Below, in pieces: positions 29,957 to 39,310 of a stretch of 64,000 bases of DNA (its first letter is position 1; every line of letters begins with the position of its first letter). Origin of the DNA: Ensifer adhaerens (GTDB lineage: Bacteria; Pseudomonadota; Alphaproteobacteria; Rhizobiales; Rhizobiaceae). The position numbers and the translations under genes were made by a program. The stretch is from contig NZ_PNFP01000009.1 of assembly GCF_002940685.1 (NCBI RefSeq), forward strand, positions 62,001 through 126,000. Reading direction: 5' to 3'. Under the pieces are notes generated by a model. The model had not been told where the DNA came from, searched no databases, and worked only from the letters and a program-made list of their open reading frames with translations.

Positions 29957-32152
29957 TTACATCGCGTTGATGGCGCCAATGGAGAAGAACAGGGTTTCAC
30001 CCGAGGAGTCGTCGACACCGTCATTGTCGGTGACGACATAGCCGTTGCCGGCGGCGTCGATGGTGAAGCCTTCGACCTTGTCGACGACATAACCGTTCAG
30101 CGCCTTCAGGTCGGGAATGAGATCACGAACCTCTTCCTTCTTGACGACAGGAAGCTCGCCACCGAGTGCGGCCGGCTTCAGTTCCGAAAGCGCAACACGG
30201 TAGATCTTCTTCAGCTTGGCAGCCTGACCGATCAGATTGTCGCGCTCGATGATGTAGGCGTAGTCGCCATGAACGGAGATTTCCGACAGGCCGACCCAGC
30301 CGTCACCGGCCTTTTCCAGCGGGTAGCGCACGGCGCCCCACTCTTCGCTCTTCGGGTTGTAGGAAACGAGCTTGACGAAGCCCTTCTCGTCACCCTTCCA
30401 CTCGCGCTGGACCGCCATCCACAGCGTCTGCTCGTCGCCTTCGCCAACGACGGTGATGCCTTCGAAGCCGAACCGGGTCTCGCCGGCGCGCAGTGCTTCC
30501 GGCAGGGCGATTTCCTTCTTGATCTCGCCCTTCTTGTTCACGTGGAAGATCGCGTGGCTGTAGAGCTTGTCGGAATTGCCCTCGGAGGCGAGCCAGAAGC
30601 CCCCTTCCCCGTCATTGGCGATGCCTTCGATGTCGAGCTTCTGCGCCGGTGCTCCGTCCCGAGTGATGGCGAGCGCCTCGGTGATCAGCGCCGGCTTCTT
30701 CGTGGCGTCGATCGTGAAGATCGTCGGTTGCGACGAGTAGACCGAATCGTTGACGGCGCGCAGGAAGCCGGGCTTGTCGGCGACCGCAGCGAGACCGGAG
30801 AGCGCGCCGAAGCCAATCGGCAGGCCATCCTTCTCGGTGGAGCGGATCTGCGGATAGGCGGCTTCGCCCTCGGCACGCTCGTAGATCATCACATGCGAAC
30901 GGGCACCACCGTCCTCGCCGAGGTCGACTTCGTTTGCGGTTGCAAGCAAGTTGCGCGCAGGGATCGCGACGGCGCCTTCCGGCGAAATGCCCGACGGCAG
31001 CAGCTGCAGCAGTTCGGGCTCGGTGCCGGTGTCCTTGTAGACGCCGACAACCGAAGCGCGCTCGGACAGGACGAAGAACAGGTTGTCGTCGCCGAACTTC
31101 GCCGCTTCCAGCCCCTCGGGCTCGACGCCCTTGGCCGAAGAACGCTTCTCCGGATAGTGGCCAATCGCGGCAATCGCATGCTCGAAGCTGGCGCCCGATT
31201 CGAAGAGGACCTTGCCGGTGGTGTCGAAGATTGTGAAGCCGCGCGAACCGCCTTCGTAGTCACCTTCGTTGGCGACGACGATGCGGTTGTCGTCGAGCCA
31301 CTTCACGGCGTCCGGCTCGCGCTTGCGGCCCGGCTGCTCGTCCTTGAAGGCGATCGCGCCGTTGCGCTTGGTGTCGATGTTCTTCAGATCGACGGCGCCG
31401 GCGGAGAAGTGCGTCTTCACCGTCCCCGTCTTGCCGTCGATGATGACGATGTGGTTGTTCTCCTGCAGCGTCAGCGCAATCTCGTCCTTGCCGTTGAACG
31501 AGACGAATTCCGGCTCCGGATCTTCGCCGGCAATCTCGGAAAGACCGGTCAGCGTCACGCGCTTCAGCGAACCGCAATCCGCAACGCCGTCCTTCAGGGA
31601 CAGGATCACCAGGTCGCCGGCCGGCATCTGCGGGATCTTGCCGTCGTTCACGTCCTCGTCGCGCTCGTTTTCGATCGCGATGGCTGCAAGCGTGCGGTCC
31701 TTGTTGACGGCGACCGAATCCGGCTGGCCGCCGAGATCGCAGCTCGCATCCACCTTCTTCGACGCCAGATCGATGATCGCCAGAAGACCTGATGGCTTGA
31801 CGAAGCTTTCGCGCGTGTTGACCGCGACGAGTGCCTTTGCACCGGCGATGGTGACCGAGGTCGGCTCGCCGTCAAAGGAGACCGTGCCGGCTGCCTTCGG
31901 CGCCTTGGCGTCGGTGATGTCGATCAGGCCGACGCGCTTGCCGGGGCTGTCGGAATAGACAAGCAGGTTGCCGTCTTCGCTGGCCGTGATGATTTCGGCA
32001 GATGTCGGCGCCTTGCGCGCATCGCCTTCCGGCAGGTTATCGGCAACAGCAAAGGATGCAATGCGGTTGAAGACGGGTTCGGCCGCCGCAGGAAATGCTG
32101 CGGATGCAAGAAGAACGGCCGCAAGCGCGGTCACGCGCGAAGTGATGGTCAT
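29957..32152 (-). CDS. Secreted phytase-like esterase / choice-of-anchor type phosphatase
   Basis: 731 residues. Signal peptide at the N-terminus (MTITSRVTALAAVLLASAAFPAAAE) followed by a beta-propeller-like part with repeated xVxVNxxxxSV and VAN-EGDYEGG elements (about residues 22-380), then an esterase-like phytase domain (about 400-725: DIEGIANDGEGGFWLASEG, FEGITVVGEGDEQTLWMA, ERDNLIGQAAKLKKIYRV, VEGFTIDAAGNGYVVTDND). Expected in the periplasm, possibly releasing phosphate from organic phosphates. The ATG at 32152 has GGGGGA five bases upstream. Substrate not established. Sits alone between a terminator and ribN. Confidence 0.85.
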   Translation of the reverse strand: MTITSRVTALAAVLLASAAFPAAAEPVFNRIASFAVADNLPEGDARKAPTSAEIITASEDGNLLVYSDSPGKRVGLIDITDAKAPKAAGTVSFDGEPTSVTIAGAKALVAVNTRESFVKPSGLLAIIDLASKKVDASCDLGGQPDSVAVNKDRTLAAIAIENERDEDVNDGKIPQMPAGDLVILSLKDGVADCGSLKRVTLTGLSEIAGEDPEPEFVSFNGKDEIALTLQENNHIVIIDGKTGTVKTHFSAGAVDLKNIDTKRNGAIAFKDEQPGRKREPDAVKWLDDNRIVVANEGDYEGGSRGFTIFDTTGKVLFESGASFEHAIAAIGHYPEKRSSAKGVEPEGLEAAKFGDDNLFFVLSERASVVGVYKDTGTEPELLQLLPSGISPEGAVAIPARNLLATANEVDLGEDGGARSHVMIYERAEGEAAYPQIRSTEKDGLPIGFGALSGLAAVADKPGFLRAVNDSVYSSQPTIFTIDATKKPALITEALAITRDGAPAQKLDIEGIANDGEGGFWLASEGNSDKLYSHAIFHVNKKGEIKKEIALPEALRAGETRFGFEGITVVGEGDEQTLWMAVQREWKGDEKGFVKLVSYNPKSEEWGAVRYPLEKAGDGWVGLSEISVHGDYAYIIERDNLIGQAAKLKKIYRVALSELKPAALGGELPVVKKEEVRDLIPDLKALNGYVVDKVEGFTIDAAGNGYVVTDNDGVDDSSGETLFFSIGAINAM

Positions 32153-32231
32153 GAAATCCCCCATGTGCGAACACTGAAAACATGGGGGTTCTGCGCGATG
32201 CCGATGACAGCCGAATGACAACGCCTGGGTT

Positions 32232-33146
32232 TTACACCGTTCCGGTTGCAGGCGCGGCGCGCTCACGCCGCATCTCGTTGCGCATGATGAACAGCGACGC
32301 TGCGAGGATCAGCACCGCGCCAACCCAGAGATACCCTGTCGGCGCGTAGCCGAAGACCAGCCAGCCCGCAAAGACGTTGAGCGGCAGCTTCAGGTCGTCG
32401 AAGGGCTGCACATAGGCGGCGTCGGCAACCGTATAGGCAAGCGTCAGCAGATACTGCGCGACGACGGTCAGGATCCCGGCGAGCAGCAGAAAGCCGAGTG
32501 CTGCTCCGTCGGGCATCGCGAAGCCGGCCGAAAACGCGATGGCGCCGTTGATCGGCGTCAGGAGCACAAGCAGCCAGACGGTGATCGTTTCGGGACGCTC
32601 CAGACTGGTGAGGCTCTTGGTGATCAGCGACGAGGCTCCCCAGAGCAACGCCGAGAGGACCGGCAGGAGGGCAGCCCAGCTGAAGCTGTCCGACCAGGGT
32701 TCGAGAATGATCATTGCCCCGGCGAAGCCGACGGCGGTTGCGGCCCAGCGCGCCGCGCCGACGCGCTCGCCGAGAAACAGGCGGGCACCGAGAATGATGA
32801 AGAACGGCGAGGTCATGACCAGCGCGATCGCCTGCCAGATCGGCACATGCGCAAGACCGGAGACCCAGGCTCCGACGCCGAAGGCGGCGAGCACCACCCG
32901 CACGACGTGACGCCACGGATACTCGGTGCGCATGGCCGAGAGCCCGGCGCGCCTGAGGAACGGCAGCGAAAACAGAAAGGCAAAGGCATATTGCCAGAAC
33001 GCCATGGAGGTGGCGGGAAAAGCGAGCGTCATCGTCAGCCATTGGGTGACGACATTGAGGCCGGCAAAGGCAATTCCGGCGAGCACCATGAAGGCGGCTC
33101 CGGCCATGGCGCGGGAGGAGGAAAAGCCGAGGGAAGTCTGATTCAT
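32232..33146 (-). CDS. ribN: Riboflavin transporter, RibN type (EamA/DMT permease)
   Basis: 304 residues with ten hydrophobic helices arranged as two EamA repeats, typical of drug/metabolite transporters. By itself the sequence would only say EamA permease; the function comes from the FMN riboswitch in the 5' leader, which marks riboflavin genes. RibN-family riboflavin importers with this arrangement are known from Rhizobium and some pathogens (memory). The ATG at 33146 (MNQTSLGFSSS) has AGGG eight bases before it. No ribosomal or biosynthetic rib genes are nearby. Confidence 0.88.
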   Translation of the reverse strand: MNQTSLGFSSSRAMAGAAFMVLAGIAFAGLNVVTQWLTMTLAFPATSMAFWQYAFAFLFSLPFLRRAGLSAMRTEYPWRHVVRVVLAAFGVGAWVSGLAHVPIWQAIALVMTSPFFIILGARLFLGERVGAARWAATAVGFAGAMIILEPWSDSFSWAALLPVLSALLWGASSLITKSLTSLERPETITVWLLVLLTPINGAIAFSAGFAMPDGAALGFLLLAGILTVVAQYLLTLAYTVADAAYVQPFDDLKLPLNVFAGWLVFGYAPTGYLWVGAVLILAASLFIMRNEMRRERAAPATGTV

Positions 33147-33197
33147 GTCATGCACCCTGAAAGCGGACCAAACACAAATCAGGACGCATGAGCGCAC

Positions 33198-33230
33198 GGC
33201 ACGACGCCGGGCAGCCCTGCCCTTCGTGCC
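33198..33230 (-). promoter_or_regulatory. Expression-platform hairpin of the FMN riboswitch
   Basis: GGCACGA (33198-33204) pairs with TCGTGCC (33224-33230), with an inner GGGCA/TGCCC stem. It lies directly after the aptamer and before ribN. No T run follows, so control is more likely at translation or by a Rho-type mechanism than by intrinsic termination. Confidence 0.55.
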
Positions 33231-33237
33231 AGCGACC

Positions 33238-33411
33238 ATTCTCTTTCATCCGGACTGTGACCGTCGGCTCCGGAGTTGCACCGGATCTGCTGACCCTTTC
33301 CCCAAACGGAGGAAAGGCGCTCGCGGGCTTGGGCCACCTTCGCGCGTCTTCAACGACGCAACACTGTCGTGCCCTTACCGCCGGTGGGGACTTTCACCCC
33401 GCCCTGAGAAT
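33238..33411 (-). promoter_or_regulatory. FMN riboswitch (RFN element)
   Basis: On the minus strand the conserved RFN core is present in order: closing stem ATTCTC (33406-33411) with GAGAAT (33238-33243); GGGCGGGGTGAAAGTCCCC; ACCGGCGGTAAG; AGCCCGCGAGC; a variable arm near GGAAAGGGTCAGCAGA; GGTGCAACTCCGGAGCCGACGGT and AGTCCGGATGAAAGAGAA (each quoted only as key pieces). This is the six-helix flavin mononucleotide sensor. It lies in the leader of ribN, about 90 bases before its start, and should lower expression when FMN is abundant. Confidence 0.95.
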
Positions 33412-33468
33412 GGGCAAGCCGTAGAGCAAATGGCGGAAGCCCGCAAGGGCTACCCCCGAAATGCGAAA

Positions 33469-33490
33469 GGGTCCGGCTTGCGCCGAACCC
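33469..33490 (-). terminator. Candidate hupB terminator
   Basis: 9-bp stem with one G-T pair (33469-33477 with 33482-33490) and a four-base loop, 50 bases after the hupB stop. On the minus strand it is followed by TTTCGCATTT, a poor but U-rich tail. It also separates hupB from the riboswitch transcript. Confidence 0.5.
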
Positions 33491-33539
33491 TCGAATACCT
33501 GGACTGCCGGCCTCGTGTCCGGCCGCCAAGCAAATCTCA

Positions 33540-33815
33540 TCAGCCGTTGACGGCATCCTTCAGGCCCTTGCCGGCCGTGAACTTCGGCACGTTGCGTGCC
33601 GGGATGTCAACTTCCGCACCCGTGGACGGGTTACGGCCCTTCGAGGCTTCGCGGCGCGAAACCGAGAAGTTGCCGAAGCCGACCAGGCGAATGTCGCCGC
33701 CGTTCTTCAGCTCAGCCTGGATGGTCTCGAAAACTGCATCAACTGCAGAAGATGCGTCGGTCTTGGAAAGTCCGGCCTTCTCAGCAACGGCAGACACGAG
33801 CTCATTTTTGTTCAT
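33540..33815 (-). CDS. hupB: DNA-binding protein HU-beta
   Basis: 91-residue histone-like protein that bends DNA and compacts the nucleoid as a dimer. The sequence MNKNELVSAVAEKAGLSKTDA, the GFGNFSVSRREAS hinge and RNPSTGAEVDIPARNVPKFTAGK arm are canonical (positions about 46-83). The ATG at 33815 follows GGGGTGG. The order lon-hupB is conserved in many proteobacteria; here the lon terminator lies between, so hupB has its own promoter. Confidence 0.97.
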   Translation of the reverse strand: MNKNELVSAVAEKAGLSKTDASSAVDAVFETIQAELKNGGDIRLVGFGNFSVSRREASKGRNPSTGAEVDIPARNVPKFTAGKGLKDAVNG

Positions 33816-33944
33816 GTTTCCACCCCTTTCAGATTGGTTCGAAACGACTGTGTTTTAAGGCGCGGCGGCTTGCGCTTCGCCCGCGTCTTGCCTTTCCCAA
33901 TTGCGCCTAATCCCTTGGAATGCAAGGCTTGCAGGGTGCTTTTA

Positions 33945-33975
33945 CAACAAAAAAGACCGGCCAATGGCCGGTCTT
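33945..33975 (-). terminator. lon terminator
   Basis: 10-bp perfect stem (33953-33962 with 33966-33975), AAT on the plus side as loop, followed on the minus strand by six T, GTTG and more. Sixty bases beyond the lon stop. Confidence 0.85.
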
Positions 33976-34036
33976 CCCAATTTTTCTGCAAAATGAGCGC
34001 CGCGCGAGCCGCGCTGCGCCCATTTTCAAGCACCCG

Positions 34037-36457
34037 TCAATGGGCGACGGAGGAGCCCGCTTCGTCCTGCGAATCAACCGGTGCAACGGTTGCCGGCTCG
34101 TTTGCCGGGTCCCATTCGATCGGTTCCGGCATGCGCACCAGAGCGTGTTCGAGCACCTCGCCCACCCGCGAAACCGGGATGATTTCGAGCGCGTTCTTCA
34201 CGTTGTCCGGGATCTCGGCGAGATCCTTGGCATTCTCTTCCGGGATCAGCACCTTCTTGATGCCGCCGCGGAGCGCCGCCAGGAGCTTCTCCTTGAGACC
34301 ACCGATAGGCAGCACGCGGCCGCGCAGCGTGATCTCACCGGTCATGGCGACATCCTTGGAGATCGGGATACCGGTCATGATCGACACGATCGCGGTTGCC
34401 ATGGCGACACCGGCCGACGGGCCATCCTTCGGCGTCGCACCTTCCGGCACGTGCACGTGGATGTCGCGCTTGTCGAACAGCGGCGGTTCGATGCCGAAGT
34501 CGATCGCGCGCGAGCGGACATAGGAGGCCGCTGCCGAAATCGATTCCTTCATCACGTCGCGCAGGTTGCCGGTGACGGTCATGCGGCCCTTGCCGGGCAT
34601 CATGACGCCTTCGATCGTCAGCAGCTCACCGCCTACCTCGGTCCATGCCAGGCCCGTGACAACACCGACCTGATCGTCGCGCTCTGCTTCGCCGTGGCGG
34701 AAGCGCGGGACGCCCAGATAGTCGTTGATGTTGGCAGCGGTGACCTCGACCTTCTTGGTCTTGCCCTTGATGATCTCGGTCACGGCCTTGCGGGCGAGCT
34801 TCATCAGTTCGCGCTCGAAGTTACGTACACCGGCCTCGCGGGTGTAGGTCTGGATGACCGCCATCAGCGCGCCGTCGGTGACCGAGAATTCCTTCGGCTG
34901 CAGCGCGTGGTCGCGGATCGCCTTCGGCAGCAGGTGCCGCTTGGCGATTTCCAGCTTTTCCTCTTCGGTGTAGCCGGCGATGCGGATCACTTCCATGCGG
35001 TCCATCAACGGCGCCGGGATGTTCAGCGTGTTGGCCGTGGTGATGAACATCACGTTGGACAGGTCGTACTCGACTTCCAGGTAGTGGTCCATGAAGGTCG
35101 AGTTCTGTTCCGGATCCAGCACCTCGAGCAGTGCCGACGACGGGTCGCCGCGGAAATCCTGGCCCATCTTGTCGATTTCATCGAGCAGGAAGAGCGGGTT
35201 CGACCGCTTCGCCTTCTTCATCGACTGGACGACCTTGCCGGGCATCGAACCGATATAGGTGCGGCGGTGGCCACGGATTTCGGCTTCGTCACGAACGCCG
35301 CCGAGCGCCATGCGCACGTATTCGCGGCCGGTCGCCTTGGCGATCGACTTGGCGAGCGAGGTCTTGCCGACGCCCGGAGGGCCGACGAGGCACAGGATCG
35401 GGCCCTTGATCTTCGACGAACGCGCCTGCACGGCGAGATACTCGACGATGCGCTCCTTGACCTTGTCGAGGCCGAAGTGATCCGTGTTGAGCACGTCCTC
35501 GGCATGGTTGAGGTCGGTCTTGATCTTCGACTTCTTGCCCCACGGCAGGCCGAGCAGCCAATCCAGATAGTTGCGAACGACGGTCGCTTCCGCCGACATC
35601 GGGCTCATCTGGCGCAGCTTCTTCAGCTCCGCGTCAGCCTTTTCGCGTGCTTCCTTGGAGAGCTTCGTCTTGGCGATGCGCTCCTCGATCTCGGCCATCT
35701 CGTCGCGACCGTCCTCGCCGTCGCCGAGTTCCTTCTGGATCGCCTTCATCTGTTCGTTGAGGTAGTACTCGCGCTGGGTCTTCTCCATCTGGCGCTTGAC
35801 GCGCGAGCGGATGCGCTTTTCCACCTGCAGGACGGAGATCTCGCCTTCCATGAAGCCGAGCGCCTTTTCCAGGCGCATCTTCACGCTGGTGGTCTCCAGC
35901 ATTTCCTGCTTTTCGACGATCTTGATCGACAGGTGCGATGCGACCGTGTCGGCGAGCTTCGAATAGTCCTCGATCTGGCTGGCAACGCCGACGACCTCGG
36001 GCGAGATCTTCTTGTTGAGCTTTACGTAGCTTTCGAACTCGGAGACGACCGAGCGGCTGAGCGCCTCGATCTCGACCGGGTCTTCCTCCGGCTCGCTCAG
36101 CGTATGCGCGGCAGCCTCATAGAATTCCTCGCGCGGCGTGTAGCCGTCGATCTTGGCGCGCGCGCGGCCCTCGACCAGAACCTTGACGGTGCCGTCGGGC
36201 AGCTTCAGCAATTGCAGAACGTTGGCGATGGTGCCGACTTCATAGATCGCGGAAGGCTCCGGATCGTCGTCGGTGGCGTTGATCTGGGTGGCAAGCATGA
36301 TCTGCTTGTCGGTGCCCATGACTTCCTCAAGCGCACGGATCGATTTTTCGCGGCCAACGAAAAGCGGCACGATCATATGCGGGAAGACTACGATGTCGCG
36401 GAGCGGCAGGACCGGGTAGGTCGCGCTTTCAGTCGCCGGTGACGTTTTGTTCGTCAT
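34037..36457 (-). CDS. lon: ATP-dependent protease Lon
   Basis: 806-residue LonA protease. N-terminal substrate domain (about 12-210), coiled-coil middle, AAA+ module with Walker A GPPGVGKT at residues 359-366 and Walker B FLLDEIDK (423-430), then the protease domain with catalytic Ser681 (PKDGPSAG) and Lys724 (GLKEK). Degrades misfolded and regulatory proteins in the cytoplasm; in S. meliloti lon affects exopolysaccharide and cell cycle control (memory). The ATG at 36457 follows AAGGAAATGAC. Preceded by a 373-base gap with a leader hairpin and a weak heat-shock promoter match. Confidence 0.97.
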   Translation of the reverse strand: MTNKTSPATESATYPVLPLRDIVVFPHMIVPLFVGREKSIRALEEVMGTDKQIMLATQINATDDDPEPSAIYEVGTIANVLQLLKLPDGTVKVLVEGRARAKIDGYTPREEFYEAAAHTLSEPEEDPVEIEALSRSVVSEFESYVKLNKKISPEVVGVASQIEDYSKLADTVASHLSIKIVEKQEMLETTSVKMRLEKALGFMEGEISVLQVEKRIRSRVKRQMEKTQREYYLNEQMKAIQKELGDGEDGRDEMAEIEERIAKTKLSKEAREKADAELKKLRQMSPMSAEATVVRNYLDWLLGLPWGKKSKIKTDLNHAEDVLNTDHFGLDKVKERIVEYLAVQARSSKIKGPILCLVGPPGVGKTSLAKSIAKATGREYVRMALGGVRDEAEIRGHRRTYIGSMPGKVVQSMKKAKRSNPLFLLDEIDKMGQDFRGDPSSALLEVLDPEQNSTFMDHYLEVEYDLSNVMFITTANTLNIPAPLMDRMEVIRIAGYTEEEKLEIAKRHLLPKAIRDHALQPKEFSVTDGALMAVIQTYTREAGVRNFERELMKLARKAVTEIIKGKTKKVEVTAANINDYLGVPRFRHGEAERDDQVGVVTGLAWTEVGGELLTIEGVMMPGKGRMTVTGNLRDVMKESISAAASYVRSRAIDFGIEPPLFDKRDIHVHVPEGATPKDGPSAGVAMATAIVSIMTGIPISKDVAMTGEITLRGRVLPIGGLKEKLLAALRGGIKKVLIPEENAKDLAEIPDNVKNALEIIPVSRVGEVLEHALVRMPEPIEWDPANEPATVAPVDSQDEAGSSVAH

Positions 36458-36492
36458 GTCATTTCCTTTCCGTCCCGATTTCGGGCCCGTTT

Positions 36493-36517
36493 CCGGGAGC
36501 CCTTCAGGCACTCCCGG
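36493..36517 (-). repeat. Hairpin in the lon leader
   Basis: CCGGGAG (36493-36499) and CTCCCGG (36511-36517) form a 7-bp stem about 36 bases before the lon start. Could modulate translation of lon; function not known. Confidence 0.45.
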
Positions 36518-36537
36518 CTGTCATATTTTCCACATGA

Positions 36538-36566
36538 AAGTGGAGTGCGACCGCGTCCATTTCAAG
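36538..36566 (-). promoter_or_regulatory. Possible heat-shock promoter of lon
   Basis: Minus-strand CTTGAA (36561-36566), 17-base spacer, CCACTT (36538-36543). The -35 fits sigma-32 (RpoH) promoters well, the -10 poorly. The rest of the 373-base gap (36567-36780) has no recognised element. Confidence 0.35.
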
Positions 36567-36784
36567 GCTCGACGCGGACATCCACAAACCGTGGCCGGGT
36601 CCTTCTGACTACGCATCAATGCTGTTGCGGACCTTGCGACGGACAACAAGCTCATGGACCGCAACCATGAAGGTCCTTCATTGAATCGTCACATCATTGC
36701 GTTGTTTGCGGCACTTTAGCAACAATCGAATTGTGAAATCTGCGCACCGGCGTTCGTGTCTCAACAGCTAAGTGTGCGGACACG

Positions 36785-36808
36785 AAAAAGCCCGCACGAG
36801 GCGGGCTT
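36785..36808 (-). terminator. clpX terminator
   Basis: 8-bp stem (36788-36795 with 36801-36808) with a five-base loop, followed on the minus strand by TTTTTCGTG; 22 bases after the clpX stop. Confidence 0.8.
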
Positions 36809-36830
36809 CTCAAACGACAATTCAGGGCGC

Positions 36831-38108
36831 TCAGGCCGAAACGTTGGTCTTTTCGTCCGACCGTTCGGAGTAGATGTAGAGCGGCCGGGCAGCGCCCTTG
36901 ACCACCTCGTCCGAGATGACCACTTCGCGAACGCCTTCGAGCGTCGGCAGCTCGAACATGGTGTCGAGCAGGATCTTTTCCATGATCGAGCGCAGGCCGC
37001 GGGCGCCGGTCTTGCGCACGATCGCCCGGCGGGCAATCTCGCGCAGCGCGTCCTCGTGGAAGGTCAGCTCCACGTCTTCCATCTCGAACAGGCGCTGGTA
37101 CTGCTTGACCAGCGCGTTCTTCGGCTCGGACAGGATCTGGATCAGCGCGTCCTCGTCGAGGTCTTCCAGCGTCGCCAGAACCGGCAGACGGCCGATGAAT
37201 TCCGGGATCAGGCCGAACTTGACGAGATCTTCCGGCTCAAGTTCGCGCAGGACTTCGCCGACGCGGCGATCTTCCGGCGCACGAACCGTCGCGCCGAAGC
37301 CGATCGAGGTCTTCTCGCCACGGGCGGAGATGATCTTGTCGAGACCGGCGAAAGCGCCGCCGCAGATGAAGAGGATGTTGGTGGTGTCGACCTGCAGGAA
37401 TTCCTGCTGCGGATGCTTGCGGCCACCCTGCGGCGGCACCGAGGCAACCGTGCCTTCCATGATCTTCAGAAGCGCCTGCTGCACGCCCTCGCCCGACACG
37501 TCGCGGGTTATCGACGGGTTGTCGGACTTGCGCGAAATCTTGTCGACTTCGTCGATGTAGACGATGCCGCGCTGGGCGCGTTCGACGTTGTAGTCGGCCG
37601 CCTGGAGAAGCTTCAGGATGATGTTTTCGACATCTTCACCGACGTAGCCGGCTTCGGTCAGCGTCGTGGCGTCGGCCATGGTGAACGGCACGTCGATGAT
37701 GCGGGCGAGCGTCTGGGCGAGATAGGTCTTGCCGCAGCCGGTCGGGCCGACGAGCATGATGTTCGACTTGGCGAGCTCGACGTCGCTGCCCTTGGCGGCG
37801 TGCGCCAGGCGCTTGTAGTGGTTGTGCACGGCCACCGACAGGATGCGCTTGGCCTGCTGCTGGCCGATGACGTATTCGTCGAGGACCTTGATGATTTCCT
37901 GAGGGGTCGGAACACCGTCGCGCGACTTGACCATCGAGGTCTTGTTCTCTTCGCGAATGATGTCCATGCACAGTTCGACGCATTCATCGCAGATGAACAC
38001 GGTCGGTCCGGCAATCAGCTTGCGGACTTCGTGCTGGCTCTTGCCGCAGAACGAACAATAAAGTGTATTCTTCGAGTCACCGCCGTTGCTTCCGCTGACC
38101 TTGCTCAT
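36831..38108 (-). CDS. clpX: ATP-dependent Clp protease ATP-binding subunit ClpX
   Basis: 425 residues. N-terminal zinc-binding domain with two CxxC pairs (YCSFCGKS and [10 protein letters not shown]), AAA+ Walker A GPTGCGKT, Walker [10 protein letters not shown], pore loops and RERGAR-like [10 protein letters not shown] sensor region near the C-terminus. Unfolds ssrA-tagged and regulatory proteins for ClpP; in alphaproteobacteria it drives cell-cycle proteolysis of CtrA. Start [10 protein letters not shown] at 38108 with GGAAG upstream; a GTG two codons earlier is less likely. Lies 283 bases downstream of clpP. Confidence 0.97.
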   Translation of the reverse strand: MSKVSGSNGGDSKNTLYCSFCGKSQHEVRKLIAGPTVFICDECVELCMDIIREENKTSMVKSRDGVPTPQEIIKVLDEYVIGQQQAKRILSVAVHNHYKRLAHAAKGSDVELAKSNIMLVGPTGCGKTYLAQTLARIIDVPFTMADATTLTEAGYVGEDVENIILKLLQAADYNVERAQRGIVYIDEVDKISRKSDNPSITRDVSGEGVQQALLKIMEGTVASVPPQGGRKHPQQEFLQVDTTNILFICGGAFAGLDKIISARGEKTSIGFGATVRAPEDRRVGEVLRELEPEDLVKFGLIPEFIGRLPVLATLEDLDEDALIQILSEPKNALVKQYQRLFEMEDVELTFHEDALREIARRAIVRKTGARGLRSIMEKILLDTMFELPTLEGVREVVISDEVVKGAARPLYIYSERSDEKTNVSA

Positions 38109-38312
38109 TTCCACTTCCTTCCAGCACGCCGGACACTTCAGACAAAGTATCGCGGACCACTCAATTTGCCCTGAGCCTCAACCTCAAACAGGGCTTCCGG
38201 GAGTACTCACCGCTTCAGGCAAACACGCCCGACGCAGCCGCAACGACTCTCCCAACTCCAACCGAACACTACGCGGACAGATTCCAACATAGCATTAATG
38301 GTTCATATTACC

Positions 38313-38335
38313 GGCTTTACCCTGTCGATAAAGCC
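38313..38335 (-). repeat. Hairpin in the clpP-clpX gap
   Basis: GGCTTTA (38313-38319) and TAAAGCC (38329-38335) form a 7-bp stem about 60 bases after the clpP stop. No T run, so a weak terminator, attenuator or processing site. Confidence 0.4.
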
Positions 38336-38391
38336 CTTGAGCCATTACAATTGTGTCACAATTACATCTATCCCGACACAAATGCGCGTTA

Positions 38392-39024
38392 TCAGGCCTG
38401 CTCGCCGCCTTCGATCTCTTCGCGCGACGTCAGCACCTTGTCGACGATACCCCAGGAGAGAGCCTCGTCCGCGCTCATGAAATGATCGCGGTCCAGCGTC
38501 TGCTCGACTTCCTCATAGGTCCGTCCGCAATGCTTGACATAGACCTCGTTGAGGCGGCGCTTCATCTTCAGGATGTCCTTGGCATGGCGCTCGATATCGG
38601 AGGCCTGGCCCTGGAAGCCGCCGGACGGCTGGTGAACCATGATGCGCGCGTTCGGCGTGGCAAAGCGCATGTCCTTGTGACCGGCGGCCAGAAGCAGCGA
38701 GCCCATCGAGGCCGCCTGGCCGACGCAGAGCGTCGAAACGGCCGGCTTGATGAACTGCATCGTGTCGTAGATCGCCATGCCGGAGGTCACGACGCCACCC
38801 GGCGAATTGATGTAGAGCGCGATTTCCTTCTTCGGGTTTTCCGCCTCGAGGAAAAGAAGCTGGGCGCAGACGAGCGTTGCCATCTGATCTTCGACCGGGC
38901 CGGTCACGAAGATGATGCGCTCCTTCAGAAGGCGCGAAAAGATATCGTAGGAACGTTCACCGCGGTTGGTCTGCTCCACAACCATCGGCACCAGTGCCAG
39001 GGCGGTATCAACGGGATTTCTCAT
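38392..39024 (-). CDS. clpP: ATP-dependent Clp protease proteolytic subunit
   Basis: 210-residue serine protease that forms the tetradecameric chamber used by ClpX and ClpA. The catalytic triad is visible as Ser106 (GQAASMGS), His131 (MVHQPSGG) and Asp180 (LDRDHFMS). ATG at 39024. A heat-shock-type promoter and an inverted repeat lie upstream. Some rhizobia have several clpP copies; this one, paired with clpX and lon, is the housekeeping type. Confidence 0.96.
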   Translation of the reverse strand: MRNPVDTALALVPMVVEQTNRGERSYDIFSRLLKERIIFVTGPVEDQMATLVCAQLLFLEAENPKKEIALYINSPGGVVTSGMAIYDTMQFIKPAVSTLCVGQAASMGSLLLAAGHKDMRFATPNARIMVHQPSGGFQGQASDIERHAKDILKMKRRLNEVYVKHCGRTYEEVEQTLDRDHFMSADEALSWGIVDKVLTSREEIEGGEQA

Positions 39025-39094
39025 ATCGAACCTTCATCAATCGGGTTCACAAAACCTTTGCGAACCGGGAATCACGGGATTGCCTTCTGCTCCT

Positions 39095-39124
39095 ACATAG
39101 AGTGTCAACACCCTTCACTTCAAG
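39095..39124 (-). promoter_or_regulatory. Heat-shock (RpoH) type promoter of clpP
   Basis: Minus-strand CTTGAA (39119-39124), 16-base spacer, CTCTATGT (39095-39102), matching the alphaproteobacterial sigma-32 pattern CTTGAA-N16/17-CYTATNT. Initiation would be near 39088, about 65 bases before the clpP ATG. Confidence 0.6.
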
Positions 39125-39132
39125 TCGCGAAG

Positions 39133-39153
39133 CTTCGATAAGCTTAATCGAAG
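39133..39153 (-). promoter_or_regulatory. Inverted repeat upstream of the clpP promoter
   Basis: CTTCGAT (39133-39139) and ATCGAAG (39147-39153) with a seven-base spacer containing AAGCTT, nine bases upstream of the -35 box. Candidate regulator-binding site; no protein can be named. Confidence 0.4.
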
Positions 39154-39310
39154 GCGCGCTTCGCATCGAAGTTCGGCCGTCCTCCACACATGGTTGGCGA
39201 TAGAACATTTTTCCATCGATATCCCCGGTTGAAGCAATGGGTGCAAACTCTGCGCACAGGCTTCGGCGATATCGGTAAACGAAGCGCAAATCCGGTAACC
39301 AGGCGCCTGC

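Noticed and set aside
33920-36442. 840-residue plus-strand frame opposite lon
   Set aside because: Shadow of lon in the complementary phase; no start signal or family motifs.
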